A DNA stretch of 5,666 nt, taken from assembly GCA_031278795.1 (NCBI GenBank), contig JAITJT010000071.1:1-5666 (forward strand), given 5' to 3'. Shown piece by piece: positions 1 to 5,666 of the stretch; the first letter of the stretch is position 1, and each line of letters begins with the position of its first letter. The position numbers and the translations under genes were made by a program. The stretch comes from Deltaproteobacteria bacterium. GTDB lineage: Bacteria; Desulfobacterota; Desulfarculia; Adiutricales; Adiutricaceae. Under the pieces are notes generated by a model. It worked only from the letters and a program-made list of their open reading frames with translations. It was not told the DNA's origin and did no database searches.

Positions 1-401
1 TTTCCTCTCTTGGACTCGGATTCCCCCTCTGAGCCTTCAACTTTGGATTTTTTGGTTCTGAGCTTGGTTACTATCTTTGGAGTTTTGGGATGCTTAGGTC
101 TGGGGCCCCGCTTCCTGGCGGGAAACATCTCATAACTTTCTTCAAAATCTTCAACAGTCTCGACAGGAGGCGCCAAATCCGGCAGTTGTTCGCTTGTTTT
201 GGCGATATTTTCCTCTACCCGGGCCTGCTCCTTTTCCCGGTCGAATTTAGCGCGTTTCGTCCGTTTGAGCTGACTGGGGATTATCTCCACAACTATCTTC
301 TGTTTTGGCTTAGGGGTACTGGGCTCGGTGCCTATGGCAGACTCTCCCCCTTTAGGGGGCTTTGTGGCAGCACCGCTAGTTGACTTCTTGTCTTCTGTCA
401 T
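1..401 (-). CDS. Hydrophilic Lys/Pro/Glu-rich protein, N-terminal part (cut at left edge)
   Basis: I do not recognise this gene. The frame is open from an ATG at 401-399 to the window edge, giving 133 residues with no stop. The start follows a weak GGGG-containing ribosome binding site (about 407-411). The protein is almost free of hydrophobic segments: there is no signal peptide and no membrane helix. Residues 1-34 are a Lys/Pro/Ser/Thr-rich tail; 35-42 (QKIVVEII) could be one beta strand; 44-63 are basic then charged; 72-92 are acidic; 95-121 are strongly basic with RKRGPRPK and several Lys-Pro pairs; 122-133 are Ser/Glu/Lys-rich. This pattern is that of a disordered N-terminal extension, perhaps in front of a folded nucleic-acid-binding domain outside the window; that is inference. 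Smooth amino-acid composition, a plausible start and the lack of stops over 401 bases support a real gene. Codons are more AT-rich than in glgB. Confidence 0.65.
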   Translation of the reverse strand, partial: MTEDKKSTSGAATKPPKGGESAIGTEPSTPKPKQKIVVEIIPSQLKRTKRAKFDREKEQARVEENIAKTSEQLPDLAPPVETVEDFEESYEMFPARKRGPRPKHPKTPKIVTKLRTKKSKVEGSEGESESKRG

Positions 402-703
402 TTGATGTCCCCAGATAACCAGGTGTTCAAAAATATTATGTGTGGAATTTAAGGTGAATTCTTTTTATTCTATGAGGCTTTTTTATAAATCTTGCACTTA
501 ACCATTGTATTTAGCAATTAATTTTAGACATCATACTTAATAATTTATCTTAAAATAAGCTTAACCAATAAACTTAGCTACTATTACTAGCCAAAACGCT
601 TAACTTTTTTTTATTTACCTTTCTACTCTATTTTTCTAGAGTTTTTAGCTCAGTTGTTCTTTGGCTCTAAGTCTTTGTTTTTCTTTTGGCTCTGTTTTTT
701 TGT

Positions 704-715
704 TGCCAATTGGCA
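704..715. repeat. 12-bp perfect palindrome TGCCAATTGGCA
   Basis: TGCCAATTGGCA is perfectly self-complementary and stands out in an AT-rich spacer. Allowing a bulged T at 703, pairing extends by three more base pairs (700-702 with 716-718). On the plus strand it is followed by a T6 run (719-724 region), so it looks like a weak intrinsic terminator in that direction, but no plus-strand gene precedes it. On the minus strand, in which both flanking genes are read, no T run follows. A dimeric repressor or activator site for the left-hand gene is an equally good reading. Confidence 0.45.
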
Positions 716-763
716 CAATTTTTTACTTTTCCTCTGTTTATCTTTTTTTCTTTTCGTGAAGCG

Positions 764-793
764 AGATTAAATATATACTTTTATATTTTATCT
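764..793 (-). repeat. AT-rich inverted repeat just downstream of the EFR1 gene
   Basis: Arms 764-775 and 782-793 pair at 11 of 12 positions (the 768/789 pair is a mismatch) around a 6-base loop. It begins 14 bases beyond the EFR1 stop codon in the direction of transcription, where a transcript end would be expected. The stem is almost all A-T, and on the minus strand it is followed by CGCTTCACG and not by a T run, so it does not meet the usual form of a Rho-independent terminator. It could act as a 3' end stabiliser or be chance in AT-rich DNA. Confidence 0.3.
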
Positions 794-807
794 AAAGCTC
801 TTTTTAC

Positions 808-1626
808 TTAGCCCATGTACTCCGGCAGATCCGCGGGAAGATAGGTGGTGGGGCGTTTAGCCTCTGAGTTGTTGGCGACCATGAGGGCCACCTCGTCTAG
901 GAAGTCATCGTCCGCGAAGGTTCTGGCCTTGTGGGGGCAGAGCTTGATGCAGGCGGCGCAGGCAATGCATTTTGAGAGGTCTATCCTGTTAGGGTCTCCG
1001 TCCGTGAAAGCGTTGGTGGGGCAGCTGTGGACGCAGACCCGGCACAATTCACAGGAGCGTGGCCTTAGCGCGAAGCTCACTTTCGGGGGAATCTCATAGT
1101 TTTTGTAAACGGATTTGCGTCCTTTGGCGAGAGTCATCCTAGGCACCACGTAGTTACTGAACAAGGTCTGCCTGATACCTACCCCAAATACCCTGGCCGC
1201 CTCCTTGTCGGCGAAATTGGGACGGTTCTTTCCTAAGACGTGGGAGTAAGAGTGCTCCCCCACGAAACTTCCGGCGGCCTTCACCTCATAGTCCCGGTTC
1301 ACGCAGAGGTCGTAGAGCTCTAAAAGAGCATCCCCGGGGCCTACGTTACCGTAGACCACCACGGCCGCGACCGGACGCCTCCCCTTGGGGAGGGTTCCCA
1401 CAAAGTCCCGGACAATGATCGGTAGCCTGCCCCCGTAGACCGGGAAGGCCAGGAGCACGAACTCGGCGTCATCCAGCTGCACCGGCTTGTTTCTATCGGC
1501 CGGGAGCGTCAGGTCGAACTCCCGGGGATTGATAGCCAGACCCTGGGCTATGCTTTTAGCTATCGATCTGGTGGTCCCGGTGGGGCTGAAATAAATAAGG
1601 GTATTGCGAATGACCTGGTGAGCCAT
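808..1626 (-). CDS. EFR1 family protein: flavodoxin-like domain fused to a 2x[4Fe-4S] ferredoxin
   Basis: This is a 272-residue, probably cytoplasmic, electron-transfer protein. Residues 8-30 are a flavodoxin first strand and phosphate loop, with SPTGTTRS at 14-21 as the expected FMN phosphate-binding loop. Residues 55-70 (VLLAFPVYGGRLP) and 84-98 (VAAVVVYGNVGPG) match the second strand-loop and the glycine-rich flavin loop. The C-terminal part has two classical CxxCxxCxxxCP motifs: Cys192, 195, 198, 202 and Cys220, 223, 226, 230, each followed by Pro, so two 4Fe-4S clusters are expected. Length and order fit the EFR1 (flavodoxin/ferredoxin) family of anaerobes. The physiological partner is not known from the sequence. 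There is no signal peptide or membrane helix. It starts 12 bp after glgB with its own strong ribosome binding site, so it is very likely the second gene of a glgB transcript. Confidence 0.93.
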   Translation of the reverse strand: MAHQVIRNTLIYFSPTGTTRSIAKSIAQGLAINPREFDLTLPADRNKPVQLDDAEFVLLAFPVYGGRLPIIVRDFVGTLPKGRRPVAAVVVYGNVGPGDALLELYDLCVNRDYEVKAAGSFVGEHSYSHVLGKNRPNFADKEAARVFGVGIRQTLFSNYVVPRMTLAKGRKSVYKNYEIPPKVSFALRPRSCELCRVCVHSCPTNAFTDGDPNRIDLSKCIACAACIKLCPHKARTFADDDFLDEVALMVANNSEAKRPTTYLPADLPEYMG

Positions 1627-1629
1627 CTA

Positions 1630-1636
1630 CCTCTCC
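1630..1636 (-). promoter_or_regulatory. Ribosome binding site GGAGAGG of the EFR1 gene
   Basis: GGAGAGG on the minus strand ends 3 bases before the ATG at 1626 (core GGAG at a spacing of 6) and sits entirely in the 12-bp gap after the glgB stop. It confirms the EFR1 start and suggests that ribosomes finishing glgB can pass directly to the second gene. Confidence 0.75.
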
Positions 1637-1638
1637 AG

Positions 1639-3828
1639 TTAGCTTCTCTTGAATGCTATGAAACCCAGAGGAGGCAGGGTGAGGTTGAGGCTCTGGGCCC
1701 GGCCGTGGGCTCCAATGGGGTCGGTATGGACGCCGCCCCCGTGCCCCACGTTGGCCCCACCGTAGATATCCGAGTCTGAGTTTATGAGCTCTTTCCAGAA
1801 GCCGGGTGTTGGCACACCTATGCGGTAATTCTCCCTCACCACCGGGGTGAAGTTGAAGACGAAAAAGATTGAGTCATTGGGGTTGTTGCCGTGACGCATG
1901 AAACTTATGATCGAGCTGTCGGAATCCCTAAAGTCCACCCACTCGAAACCCCTCCAGTCGTAGTCCAGCTGATAGAGGGCCGGCTCGTTTAGGTAGAGGT
2001 GGTTTAGGTCCCTTACGAAATTCTGAATCTTCTTGTGGAAGGGATTGTCCAGAAGCTCCCAGGAGAGCTGGGAGGCGTGGTTCCACTCGTTTATCTGCCC
2101 GAACTCACCACCCATGAAGAGTAGCTTCTTTCCGGGTTCCGCGAACATGTATCCCAAGAGTAGCCTCAAATTGGCGCTCTTCTGCCAGTAATCACCGGGC
2201 ATCTTGTCCCAAAGGGACCTCTTGCCGTAGACCACCTCGTCGTGGGAGAGGGGCAGACAGAAGTTCTCATGGAAGGCGTAGAGGAGGGCGAAGGTCAAAC
2301 GCTCCATGTTGTAGCGGCGGTAGATAGGGTCCTTGGACATGAAGTCCAGCATGTCGTGCATCCAGCCCATGTTCCATTTGAACATGAAGCCTAAACCCCC
2401 TAAGAATACGGGCCTGGAGACCGCCGGAAAGGCGGTGGACTCCTCGGCTATGGTCATAGCCCCGGGAAAGAGCTCATAGAGCTTGGTGTTCATGGTCTTG
2501 ATGAACTCCATAGCCTCCAGGTTCTCCCTTCCTCCGTATTGGTTGGGTATCCACTCCCCCTCTTTGCGGGAGTAGTCCAGATACAGCATGGAGGCCACGG
2601 CATCCACCCTAAGTGCGTCCACGTGGAAGAGGTCCGCCCAGAACAGGGCGTTGGCCACCAGGAAGTTCTTCACCTCCTTGCGGCCGTAGTTGAAGACCAA
2701 GGTGCCCCAGTCCGAGTGCGCCCCCTGGCGCGGGTCCGCGTGCTCATAGAGATGGGTCCCGTCAAAGTATTCCAGGGCAAAGGAATCCCTGGGGAAGTGG
2801 GCCGGTACCCAGTCCACAATCACCCCTATTCCGGCCTGGTGGCACTTGTCCACCATGTAGCGGAAGTCATCTGGGGTCCCAAAGCGGGAGGTGGCCGCGT
2901 AGTAGCCCGTCACCTGGTAGCCCCAGGAGGCGTCAAAGGGGTGCTCAGCTATGGGCATGAGCTCCAGCCAGTTGAATCCCATGTCCTTCATGTAGGGGAC
3001 CAGCTCGTCGGAGAGCTCCCTGTATGTTTTCCAGGTGCCGTCACTATTGCGCCTCCAGCTACCCAAGTGCACCTCGTAAATGCTCAAGGGCTGTGTCAGC
3101 TGGTTAATCCTGGGGCGCTCGGTGAGCCATTTATCGTCGTTCCAGGTATAATGGTGGAGGTCATAGACAATGGAGGCCGTCTTGGGGCGCTGTTCCATGT
3201 AGTAGCCAAAGGGGTCGGATTTCACCAAGGGCGGGCCACCCTCCTGGGTGGTTATCTCGTACTTGTAGAGATCCCCCTCGGTGAAGTGGGGAGCGAAGAG
3301 CTCCCAGACCCCGGAGGAGCCCCTGGGCCGCATCTGCAGCCTTCTTCCGTCCCAGTAGTTGCGATCCCCCACCAGGGCCACCTTCTTGGCGGAGGGCGCC
3401 CACACGGCGAAGAGCACCCCTTTGACACCCTCATGCACTATGGGATGGGCCCCCAACTTGTCATAGGCCCTATAGTGGTTGCCCTCGTTCCAGAGGAAGA
3501 GATCCAGTTCACCCAAGACAGGCTTGAAGCTGTAGGCGTCGTAGAAGCTTGAGACATCGCCGTTTTTGAACTTCACCTTGAGGCGGTAGGGCTCGTAGTG
3601 GTGGTCTCCGTAGAAGTAGCCTTGAAAGAGTCCCTCCAGGCCCTCGCCCATGGGTTCCAGCTTCAGGGGCCCGCTGGGGAGTAGCGCCTCAACCTGCGCG
3701 CCGTCCTCAACCAGGGCCCTAAAGACCACGCAGGACTTTCCGTCCTTCCACAGAGGCCGGGCCCCCAGGTAGGAGAAAGCATCGCTCATATCGCCCCTCA
3801 GCATGATTTCGGCCTGTGTGTCTGGCAT
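1639..3828 (-). CDS. glgB: 1,4-alpha-glucan (glycogen) branching enzyme, GH13
   Basis: This cytoplasmic enzyme cuts alpha-1,4-glucan chains and rejoins them as alpha-1,6 branches in glycogen synthesis. From the ATG at 3828 the protein has 729 residues, almost exactly the length of E. coli GlgB (728). Residues 1-110 form the N1 beta domain, about 125-220 the CBM48 domain ([16 protein letters not shown]), about 250-620 the GH13 barrel, and the rest the C-terminal beta domain. Catalytic residues are present: nucleophile Asp409 in [10 protein letters not shown], acid Glu462 in TIAEES, and Asp530 in LPLSHDEVV, with the same 53- and 68-residue spacings as E. coli Asp405, Glu458 and Asp526. Region I is VDWVPAHFP. 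The frame continues upstream to an ATG at 3909, but a strong ribosome binding site (3835-3841) fits 3828, and the promoter candidate lies inside the longer version. The EFR1 gene follows after 12 bp. No glgA, glgC, glgP or glgX is nearby. Confidence 0.97.
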   Translation of the reverse strand: MPDTQAEIMLRGDMSDAFSYLGARPLWKDGKSCVVFRALVEDGAQVEALLPSGPLKLEPMGEGLEGLFQGYFYGDHHYEPYRLKVKFKNGDVSSFYDAYSFKPVLGELDLFLWNEGNHYRAYDKLGAHPIVHEGVKGVLFAVWAPSAKKVALVGDRNYWDGRRLQMRPRGSSGVWELFAPHFTEGDLYKYEITTQEGGPPLVKSDPFGYYMEQRPKTASIVYDLHHYTWNDDKWLTERPRINQLTQPLSIYEVHLGSWRRNSDGTWKTYRELSDELVPYMKDMGFNWLELMPIAEHPFDASWGYQVTGYYAATSRFGTPDDFRYMVDKCHQAGIGVIVDWVPAHFPRDSFALEYFDGTHLYEHADPRQGAHSDWGTLVFNYGRKEVKNFLVANALFWADLFHVDALRVDAVASMLYLDYSRKEGEWIPNQYGGRENLEAMEFIKTMNTKLYELFPGAMTIAEESTAFPAVSRPVFLGGLGFMFKWNMGWMHDMLDFMSKDPIYRRYNMERLTFALLYAFHENFCLPLSHDEVVYGKRSLWDKMPGDYWQKSANLRLLLGYMFAEPGKKLLFMGGEFGQINEWNHASQLSWELLDNPFHKKIQNFVRDLNHLYLNEPALYQLDYDWRGFEWVDFRDSDSSIISFMRHGNNPNDSIFFVFNFTPVVRENYRIGVPTPGFWKELINSDSDIYGGANVGHGGGVHTDPIGAHGRAQSLNLTLPPLGFIAFKRS

Positions 3829-3834
3829 CCGGAA

Positions 3835-3841
3835 CCTCCCC
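3835..3841 (-). promoter_or_regulatory. Ribosome binding site GGGGAGG that fixes the glgB start
   Basis: GGGGAGG on the minus strand lies 6 bases before the ATG at 3828, an ideal Shine-Dalgarno spacing. The upstream in-frame ATG at 3909 has only CTACCATTAAA before it and no such motif. This is the main reason to start glgB at 3828 and to treat residues encoded by 3829-3909 as untranslated leader. Confidence 0.8.
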
Positions 3842-3889
3842 TTTTTTCTAGCTTTTCCCCACTGGGCCGGGGTTCTTTTAATTGACACA

Positions 3890-3898
3890 AGTATATCA
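3890..3898 (-). promoter_or_regulatory. glgB: Extended -10 promoter candidate for glgB
   Basis: On the minus strand TGATATACT reads as a TGn extended -10 with TATACT (5 of 6 to TATAAT). No good -35 is present 17 bases upstream (ACCATT), which is compatible with an extended -10 promoter. The expected transcription start near 3882 gives a leader of about 54 bases that contains the GGGGAGG site. An overlapping alternative is TATGAT at 3900-3895. Confidence 0.5.
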
Positions 3899-3920
3899 TA
3901 CAATATCATTTTAATGGTAG

Positions 3921-4000
3921 AAGGCCCATTTCGGGAGTCTTTAGCTAAAAGGCCAAAATCCCCCTCTTAAGGCCCATGGGGGCCTTCTCTGAGAAGGCCC
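3921..4000. repeat. AAGGCCC repeat cluster with overlapping hairpins upstream of glgB
   Basis: AAGGCCCAT occurs at 3921-3929 and again at 3969-3977, and AAGGCCC at 3994-4000; a shorter AAGGCC is at 3949-3954. One inverted copy, GGGCCTT, lies at 3980-3986. It can pair with 3969-3975 (7 bp, loop ATGG) or with 3994-4000 as part of a 10-bp perfect arm pair (3980-3989 with 3991-4000, central T). The two structures exclude each other. No T run follows on either strand, so neither is an ordinary terminator. The cluster begins about 40 bases upstream of the proposed glgB transcription start, so a protein-binding region is a reasonable guess. Confidence 0.6.
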
Positions 4001-4434
4001 GCAGAAATAGCTTTTTCTTGAAACCCCAAATAAGTCCCTAAGGGAGTATGGCCTCCACCTAAGAAGCCTGTCTAAGGACAAACCAGAGAAATTTATTTTT
4101 GAGCGTTAACTTGTTGTAGCTCACTTTTCGGCACTTTGGCCGTTTTTTAGAAAAAAGCCCTGCCTGAGGCTCCCCTGGCGCACTCCTTCCTTACATAGGC
4201 TTTTAGAAAAGCTTAGGGGGAAGCGTGTTTTTTCTAAACTTTGTACTTTATGTTTTGGTAACTCTTGGTATCCTTGTTAGTTTTTTTAGGGTCTTTGCAT
4301 CCATGTTTTTTCTTGGGTCTTTAACCCAATGTATTTCTGAATCACTTCTGTTTACAAAAACTAAAACCATAAGAGCTATCTGGCAAAAATCAGCATGGGC
4401 GTATATGAAATAGCACTTATAAAACTTTTATCTT

Positions 4435-4493
4435 TTTTTTTCTTTATAGCTTTAAACTGTAGCGTCTTTAGATATTTTTTTCTTTGTAGCTTT
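4435..4493 (+). repeat. Imperfect 19-bp direct repeat ahead of the CNNM gene
   Basis: Copies at 4435-4453 and 4475-4493 read six T, then TCTTT, A or G, TAGCTTT. They match at 18 of 19 positions and are offset by exactly 40 bp, close to four helical turns. They lie 74-132 bases upstream of the proposed start codon, where a promoter or operator would be expected. The T run lowers the information content, but the TAGCTTT end is not simple sequence. Confidence 0.5.
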
Positions 4494-4544
4494 GGGCATA
4501 AAGGCCAATAGATCAATATTTGCCAAAATTTTTCTAGTTTTTAA

Positions 4545-4551
4545 GGGAGGA
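4545..4551 (+). promoter_or_regulatory. Shine-Dalgarno-like GGGAGGA ahead of the CNNM gene
   Basis: GGGAGGA is the only strong ribosome binding motif before the plus-strand gene. It is followed by a run of nine A (4556-4564) and then by TTG at 4567, a spacing of 15 bases, longer than optimal. The next candidate, ATG at 4585, is 33 bases away and could not use it. No start codon occurs at the ideal 5-9 bases. Confidence 0.55.
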
Positions 4552-4566
4552 ATCCAAAAAAAAATT

Positions 4567-5666
4567 TTGCTGAACACTTTTTTAATGGTTCTGGCCGCGG
4601 TGGGCTTGGTTCTCCTCAACGCCATGTTCGTGGCCGCGGAGTTCGCCTTCGTACGCGTCAGGAGCACAAGGCTTCTGCTCCTTAGCCAATCCGGCTCCAA
4701 GGTGGCCAAGGCAGCGCTCTTTGGTCAGAGGCACCTGGAGGACTACCTCTCGGTGTGCCAGCTGGGCATAACCCTGGCCTCACTGGGCTTGGGATGGCTG
4801 GGGGAACCGGCGGTCGCTAGGCTCTTAAGGCCTCTTCTGGAATACATTGGCGTAAGTAACCCGACCATCATCCACTCCCTCTCGGTCATCACCGGCTTCA
4901 TCCTCATAACCTTCGCGCACGTGACCTTCGGGGAGCTGGCCCCCAAGAACATCTCCATCCGGGCGGCCGAGTCCACGGCCCTATTTTTGGCGTGGCCCAT
5001 GCTCATCACCTACCACGTCTTCAGGCCCTTCGTCACCCTCCTCAACCTCTCGGCCCAGGTCATCATGGTAATCATAGGGGCCTCCAACTGGAGGAAGTCC
5101 CCGGCCTACTCCACCGAGGAGCTGAAGCTCCTCATAGCCGAGTCCAAGGACGACGGACAGCTAGACGAGGTGGAGGAGAGGCTCCTCAACAACGTCATGA
5201 ACATGGACAGGCGCCTGGCGAGGGACATCATGGTTCACCGCACCAAGGTGGTCACTCTCTCGGTGGATAGCTCCCTGGAAAGGGCGGTGGAGACCATCCT
5301 CATCCACGGGCACACCAGGCTTCCGGTCTACGACGGGGAGAGGGACAACGTGACGGGCTTCATCCACGCCAAGGATCTCCTAAGCCACAAGAGCCCCAAT
5401 CTGCGCTCCATAGTGCGCCCGGCCATGTATATCTACGAAAACATGCCCACGGACTCTCTTTTGGAGCAGATGCTCAAGAAAAACACCAAGATGGGCCTGG
5501 TCTGGGACGAGTACGGGGCCTGGCAGGGCTTACTCACCTTAGAGGACATCCTGGAGGCCATAGTGGGGGAAATTAGAGACGAGTTCGACCGTGAGGAGCC
5601 CCCCATCACCAAGAGCCCGGAGGGCTGGTTACTCTGTGAGACCACGGTCTCCCTAGACGAGCTGGG
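4567..5666 (+). CDS. CNNM/CorC-type (HlyC/CorC family) membrane protein: DUF21 plus CBS pair, cut at right edge
   Basis: This is a cytoplasmic-membrane protein of the hemolysin-like/CNNM family, whose studied members act in Mg2+ export or cation homeostasis; transport here is inferred from family. From the TTG at 4567, 366 residues are visible. The DUF21 domain covers about 1-190, with hydrophobic helices near 4-28, 61-79, 100-121 and 137-172, the family signature NAMFVAAEF at 18-26 and GELAPK at 122-127. Two CBS domains follow, about 218-273 (DIMVHRTKVVTLSV, then GHTRLPVYDG) and 281-340 (WDEYGAWQGLLTLEDILEAIVG). The C-terminal CorC_HlyC domain begins near 350 and is cut off; roughly 60-80 residues are probably missing. 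The TTG start is chosen because it gives a full-length first helix, matching the N terminus usual in relatives, and because GGGAGGA lies upstream; ATG at 4585 is the alternative and would shorten helix 1. The gene is divergent from glgB. Confidence 0.93.
   Translation, partial: MLNTFLMVLAAVGLVLLNAMFVAAEFAFVRVRSTRLLLLSQSGSKVAKAALFGQRHLEDYLSVCQLGITLASLGLGWLGEPAVARLLRPLLEYIGVSNPTIIHSLSVITGFILITFAHVTFGELAPKNISIRAAESTALFLAWPMLITYHVFRPFVTLLNLSAQVIMVIIGASNWRKSPAYSTEELKLLIAESKDDGQLDEVEERLLNNVMNMDRRLARDIMVHRTKVVTLSVDSSLERAVETILIHGHTRLPVYDGERDNVTGFIHAKDLLSHKSPNLRSIVRPAMYIYENMPTDSLLEQMLKKNTKMGLVWDEYGAWQGLLTLEDILEAIVGEIRDEFDREEPPITKSPEGWLLCETTVSLDEL

Larger units (their letters stand above)
402..807. other. 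AT-rich intergenic spacer, no gene seen
   Basis: This spacer lies between the EFR1 gene stop and the start of the partial left-hand gene, both on the minus strand. The plus strand is rich in T runs, and no frame shows a credible coding sequence. It holds two inverted repeats (704-715 and 764-793) and two copies of TTTGGCTCT (660-668 and 685-693). A promoter for the left gene must lie here if that gene is not read from glgB. The best -10 guess, CATAAT at 440-435 on the minus strand, lacks a matching -35, so I do not list it as a promoter. Confidence 0.7.
3829..4566. other. Divergent intergenic region between glgB and the CNNM gene
   Basis: About 740 bases separate the two start codons. The left half (3910-4140) has mixed composition with many short GC-rich repeats; the right half (4225-4566) is T-rich on the plus strand. 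I see no convincing gene. A 62-codon GTG-started frame at 4225-4413 is discussed as a finding and not listed as a gene. No tRNA or recognisable riboswitch was found. A promoter for the plus-strand gene must lie here; TTGGGC (4492-4497) with AATATT (4515-4520) at a 17-base spacing is possible but weak. Confidence 0.7.

Noticed and set aside
90..383. 97-codon plus-strand frame at the left edge
   Set aside because: It is antisense to the partial Lys/Pro-rich gene. The minus-strand frame has a start context and a coherent charged composition; this one does not.
435..463. Promoter for the left-hand gene with CATAAT as -10 on the minus strand
   Set aside because: The hexamer 17 bases upstream (AAGAAT) does not resemble a -35, and such -10 matches are common in AT-rich DNA.
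2539..3552. 337-codon open frame on the plus strand opposite glgB
   Set aside because: It lies wholly antisense to the conserved catalytic part of glgB. Its translation is rich in Val, Gly, His and Pro without domain logic, as expected of a shadow frame in GC-rich DNA.
4129..4148. Terminator-like CGGC/GCCG hairpin followed by six T on the plus strand
   Set aside because: The stem is only 4 bp and no plus-strand gene lies upstream, so there is nothing obvious for it to terminate.
3910..4566. Riboswitch (for example a Mg2+ sensor) in the leader of the CNNM gene
   Set aside because: The leader is long enough, but I could not find the conserved helices or a terminator/antiterminator pair next to the start. 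The alternative hairpins at 3969-4000 are over 550 bases away.
4452..4709. 85-codon minus-strand frame spanning the CNNM gene start
   Set aside because: It overlaps the conserved first helix of the CNNM protein on the opposite strand, has no ribosome binding site that I can see, and matches nothing recognisable.

Overview
The window carries two complete genes, two genes cut by its edges, and two long AT-rich spacers. I see no CRISPR array, phage gene, transposase, defence module or RNA gene. The organism is a bacterium. The E. coli-like glycogen branching enzyme and the flavodoxin/ferredoxin electron carrier point to an organism with bacterial glycogen metabolism and an anaerobic or low-redox lifestyle. 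Coding DNA is GC-rich, with many AGG (Arg) and ATA (Ile) codons, while the spacers are strikingly T-rich on the plus strand. I cannot name the phylum from this alone.

Layout, left to right. (1) Positions 1-401, minus strand: the N-terminal 133 residues of a very hydrophilic Lys/Pro/Glu-rich protein that I do not recognise, cut at the left edge. (2) Positions 402-807: an AT-rich spacer with a 12-bp perfect palindrome and an AT-rich inverted repeat just behind the next gene. (3) Positions 808-1626, minus: an EFR1-type protein, a flavodoxin-like domain fused to two 4Fe-4S clusters. (4) Positions 1639-3828, minus: glgB, glycogen branching enzyme, with the full GH13 catalytic set. (5) Positions 3829-4566: a divergent intergenic region with a glgB promoter candidate, a cluster of AAGGCCC repeats that can form competing hairpins, and a 19-bp direct repeat spaced by exactly 40 bp. 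(6) Position 4567 to the right edge, plus: a CNNM/CorC-type (HlyC/CorC family) membrane protein with DUF21 and paired CBS domains, cut before most of its C-terminal domain.

glgB and the EFR1 gene are 12 bp apart and the second ribosome binding site fills the gap, so they very probably form one transcript, glgB first. No other glycogen gene is visible, so the pairing of a branching enzyme with an iron-sulfur flavoprotein is the main contextual oddity. The CNNM gene is transcribed away from them and has no obvious functional tie. The most useful corrections to a naive annotation are the glgB start (position 3828, not 3909) and the likely TTG start of the CNNM gene (4567). I did not find a convincing undescribed system. 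The repeats in the divergent spacer are the best candidates for unexplained structure.
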